A DNA stretch of 9,511 bases from contig CP070681.1 of the NCBI GenBank assembly GCA_020352575.1, forward strand, positions 1,282,375 to 1,291,885. The letters run 5' to 3'. Every line of letters begins with the position of its first letter. Position 1 is the stretch's first letter. This stretch comes from Acidimicrobiia bacterium (GTDB lineage: Bacteria; Actinomycetota; Acidimicrobiia; Spongiisociales; JAENVV01). Shown piece by piece: positions 5,937-9,511 of the stretch. The notes under the pieces were generated by a model, which ran no database searches, was not told the DNA's origin, and was given only the letters and a program-made list of their open reading frames with translations. A program made the position numbers and the translations under genes.

Positions 5937-7156
5937 CGGGTCAACTCCACGATCTTCTGGGCACCGTCCTTCATGTCGGAGGCGCTCACGACGTTCAGCC
6001 CCGACTCGTCGAGGATCTGCTTGCCGAGTTCCACGTTCGTGCCCTCGAGCCGGACGACGAGCGGGACCTCGAGGCCCACTTCCTGCACCGCCGTGATCAC
6101 GCCCTCGGCGATGGTGTCGCACCGCATGATCCCGCCGAAGATGTTCACGAAGATGCCCTGCACGTTCGGGTCCTTCGTGATGATCTTGAACGCCGCCGTC
6201 ACCTTGTCGGCGGTGGCGCCGCCCCCGACGTCGAGGAAGTTGGCGGGCTCCGCGCCGAAGTACTTGATGATGTCCATGGTCGCCATGGCCAGGCCGGCGC
6301 CGTTCACCATGCAGCCGATCGTCCCGTCGAGGGTGATGAAGTTGAGGTCGTACTCACTCGCCTCGAGCTCGGAGGCATCCTCCTCCGACTCGTCGCGCAT
6401 GGCGGCGATGTCCGGGTGGCGGAACAACGAGTTGGAGTCGAAGCCCATCTTCCCGTCGAGCGCCATGACATCGCCGTCCTTCGTGACGACGAGCGGGTTG
6501 ATCTCGATGAGGTCGGTGTCCATCTCGAAGGCGGCCTTGGCCAACTCCTTTATGAACCGGATGCCGTTCTTCGCCGCCTCGCCCTCGAGGCCGAGGCCGG
6601 CGGCGAGGCGACTCGCCTGGAAGTCCAGGAGGCCGACGGCGGGATCGATCGTCTCCTTGAGGATGAGCTCAGGGGTCTCCTCCGCCACGACCTCGATCTC
6701 GGTGCCGCCCTCGGTGGAAGCCATCACGATGAGGCGGCTCACCGAGCGGTCGAGCAGGATGGAGAGGTAGAGCTCGCGGTCGATGTCGATGCCCTGCTCG
6801 ATGTAGAGCCGGTTCACCTGCTTGCCCTCGGGTCCGGTCTGGATCGTGACGAGGGTCGAGCCGAGCATCTGCGAGGCCAGCTCACGGACCTTCTCCTCGG
6901 CTGCCTCGACACCACCCTCGATCCCGTCGAGCACGACGTTGACACCGCCGAGGTCGGGGTGCTCGGCGAAGCGGCCCTTGCCGCGTCCACCCGCGTGGAT
7001 CTGGCTCTTCACGACGACCACGGGATTGCCCGAGGCCTCGACGAGCGGGCGCACCGCTGCGACGGCTTCATCGACGCTCGTCGCCATGCGTCCCTCCGGG
7101 ACGGAGATGCCCCGGGCAGCCATGAGCTGCTTCGCCTGGTACTCATGGATCTTCAT
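5933..7156 (-). CDS. sucC: Succinate-CoA ligase beta subunit (SucC)
   Basis: Beta subunit of succinyl-CoA synthetase. It has the ATP-grasp nucleotide site and part of the succinate site, and works with SucD in the TCA cycle. The 407-residue product starts [11 protein letters not shown] (1-11) and has the ATP-grasp segment [17 protein letters not shown] (47-63), EINPLVVT (218-225), metal-site region ALDGKMGFD (232-240), [14 protein letters not shown] (282-295), [14 protein letters not shown] (306-319), [12 protein letters not shown] (336-347) and [11 protein letters not shown] (368-378). The start at 7156 is supported by GGAGG (7167-7163) six bases upstream. It begins 18 bases after the stop of the B12-binding subunit and overlaps sucD by 4 bases, so these genes form one unit. 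Its motifs look closer to proteobacterial SucC than to the streptomycete form. Confidence 0.96.
   Translation of the reverse strand: MKIHEYQAKQLMAARGISVPEGRMATSVDEAVAAVRPLVEASGNPVVVVKSQIHAGGRGKGRFAEHPDLGGVNVVLDGIEGGVEAAEEKVRELASQMLGSTLVTIQTGPEGKQVNRLYIEQGIDIDRELYLSILLDRSVSRLIVMASTEGGTEIEVVAEETPELILKETIDPAVGLLDFQASRLAAGLGLEGEAAKNGIRFIKELAKAAFEMDTDLIEINPLVVTKDGDVMALDGKMGFDSNSLFRHPDIAAMRDESEEDASELEASEYDLNFITLDGTIGCMVNGAGLAMATMDIIKYFGAEPANFLDVGGGATADKVTAAFKIITKDPNVQGIFVNIFGGIMRCDTIAEGVITAVQEVGLEVPLVVRLEGTNVELGKQILDESGLNVVSASDMKDGAQKIVELTR
5945..5948 (-). promoter_or_regulatory. Ribosome binding site of sucD
   Basis: GGAG on the minus strand, 8 bases before the sucD ATG at 5936, lies inside the end of sucC. 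It supports the ATG at 5936 rather than a longer frame. Confidence 0.6.
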
Positions 7157-7162
7157 GCAGCG

Positions 7163-7167
7163 CCTCC
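7163..7167 (-). promoter_or_regulatory. Ribosome binding site of sucC
   Basis: GGAGG on the minus strand lies 6 bases before the sucC ATG, in the 18-base gap after the mutase small subunit. Internal genes of the unit thus use Shine-Dalgarno initiation, unlike the presumed first genes. Confidence 0.7.
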
Positions 7168-7174
7168 GGCGTTG

Positions 7175-7567
7175 TCAGTTGTTGGGTACGTGGGCATCCA
7201 CCCACTCGGTGATCTCCACGAGCGGTGTGCCGGGGGTGAAGATGACCGACAGCCCTGCCTCGAGGAGGCCGGGGATATCGGCGTCGGGGATGATGCCACC
7301 GCCGAAGACCACGACATCGTCGAGGCCGCGGGCACGGAGCTCCTCCACCACCTTGGGGAAGAGGGTCGTGTGCGCGCCCGAGAGCACCGACAGGCCGACG
7401 GCCCGCACGTCCTCCTGGAGCGCCGCCTCGGCGATCATCGCCGGGGTCTGGTGGAGGCCGGTGTACACGACCTCGTTGCCCGCATCACGCAGCGCCCTGG
7501 CGATCACCTTGGCGCCGCGATCATGCCCGTCGAGACCGGGTTTGGCGATGAGGATCCGGCGTGGCAT
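7175..7567 (-). CDS. Cobalamin (B12)-binding small subunit of an acyl-CoA mutase (MCM/ICM/HCM type)
   Basis: Free-standing B12-binding subunit of the methylmalonyl-CoA / isobutyryl-CoA / 2-hydroxyisobutyryl-CoA mutase family, which isomerises CoA thioesters by adenosylcobalamin radical chemistry together with a separate catalytic large subunit. The 130-residue product is just this domain: the base-off signature DGHDRG (13-18, with the cobalt-ligating H15), LSVLSGAH (59-66) and FGGGIIPD (88-95) fit the DxHxxG...SxL...GG pattern. The ATG at 7567 begins [14 protein letters not shown]; a longer frame to 7696 would overlap the helicase gene and adds no family sequence. TATCCT lies 9 bases upstream. 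No large-subunit gene is in the window. I recall that streptomycetes carry the icmB small subunit near pcrA and apart from icmA, which fits this setting. Which acyl-CoA is used cannot be decided from the small subunit. Confidence 0.92.
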   Translation of the reverse strand: MPRRILIAKPGLDGHDRGAKVIARALRDAGNEVVYTGLHQTPAMIAEAALQEDVRAVGLSVLSGAHTTLFPKVVEELRARGLDDVVVFGGGIIPDADIPGLLEAGLSVIFTPGTPLVEITEWVDAHVPNN

Positions 7568-7576
7568 CGGTCGGCG

Positions 7577-7582
7577 AGGATA
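7577..7582 (-). promoter_or_regulatory. Candidate -10 box upstream of the mutase small subunit
   Basis: TATCCT on the minus strand (7582-7577) lies in the 46-base gap after pcrA, 9 bases before the ATG at 7567. The spacing suggests a leaderless or very short leader (the A at 7571 would give a 4-base leader). No Shine-Dalgarno is visible. It would start a unit of mutase subunit, sucC, sucD and possibly the exporter. Confidence 0.45.
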
Positions 7583-7613
7583 GTGGGGGTCCCGGACCTG
7601 CCCTCTGACCGGT

Positions 7614-9511
<1,898 letters not shown>

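Noticed and set aside
5937..6122. A 62-residue N-terminal extension of SucD
   Set aside because: It lies wholly inside sucC in another frame, is Arg/Gly-rich and absent from SucD families. The ATG at 5936 has a ribosome binding site and overlaps the sucC stop.
7568..7611. Hairpin after pcrA (CGGTC 7568-7572 with GACCG 7607-7611, and an inner GGTC-CCG-GACC)
   Set aside because: The stems are short (4-5 pairs), there is no T-run, and the region also has to hold the promoter of the next gene. Not supported as a terminator.

Overview
The window looks like a dense, GC-rich chromosomal segment of an actinobacterium, probably an uncultured lineage near the Acidimicrobiia. The reasons are the gene order pcrA, B12-binding mutase subunit, sucC, sucD ... 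purN, purH, which I recall from streptomycete chromosomes; the actinobacterial form of adenosine deaminase; and the way most transcription units appear to start, with a TAnnnT -10 box 6-9 bases before the start codon and no ribosome binding site (leaderless style). The assignment is an inference. No rRNA or other marker gene is present.

Layout. From the right edge, six genes run leftward on the minus strand: the 3' part of a PcrA/UvrD helicase (edge to 7614), a 130-residue cobalamin-binding acyl-CoA mutase small subunit (7567-7175), sucC (7156-5933), sucD (5936-5007, overlapping sucC by 4 bases), a LysE/RhtB-type exporter (4994-4389) and a cytochrome P450 (4368-3037). Next come two plus-strand genes: a YibE/F-family membrane protein (788-1972) and adenosine deaminase (1982-3016), which ends 20 bases from the P450 stop. 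On the left, purN (731-129) and the first 44 codons of purH (132 to the edge) run leftward, divergent from yibE/F. All intergenic gaps are short (at most 56 bases). I see no tRNA, IS element, CRISPR array, repeat family or convincing intrinsic terminator.

How the genes fit together. PurN and PurH catalyse the third and the last two steps of de novo IMP synthesis; adenosine deaminase feeds inosine into the same purine pool. The mutase small subunit belongs to the enzyme family that makes succinyl-CoA from methylmalonyl-CoA (or isomerises related acyl-CoAs), and SucCD converts succinyl-CoA to succinate with ATP/GTP formation, so this block links acyl-CoA isomerisation to the TCA cycle. The P450, exporter and YibE/F protein have no evident partners here and look like variable genes set between two conserved blocks.

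Most of this is ordinary housekeeping DNA. The points most worth a second look are the repeated leaderless-type promoters, a SucCD pair that resembles proteobacterial rather than streptomycete enzymes, and a SucD with a shortened CoA-binding loop and an extra segment of about 14 residues. I did not find evidence for a new multi-gene system.
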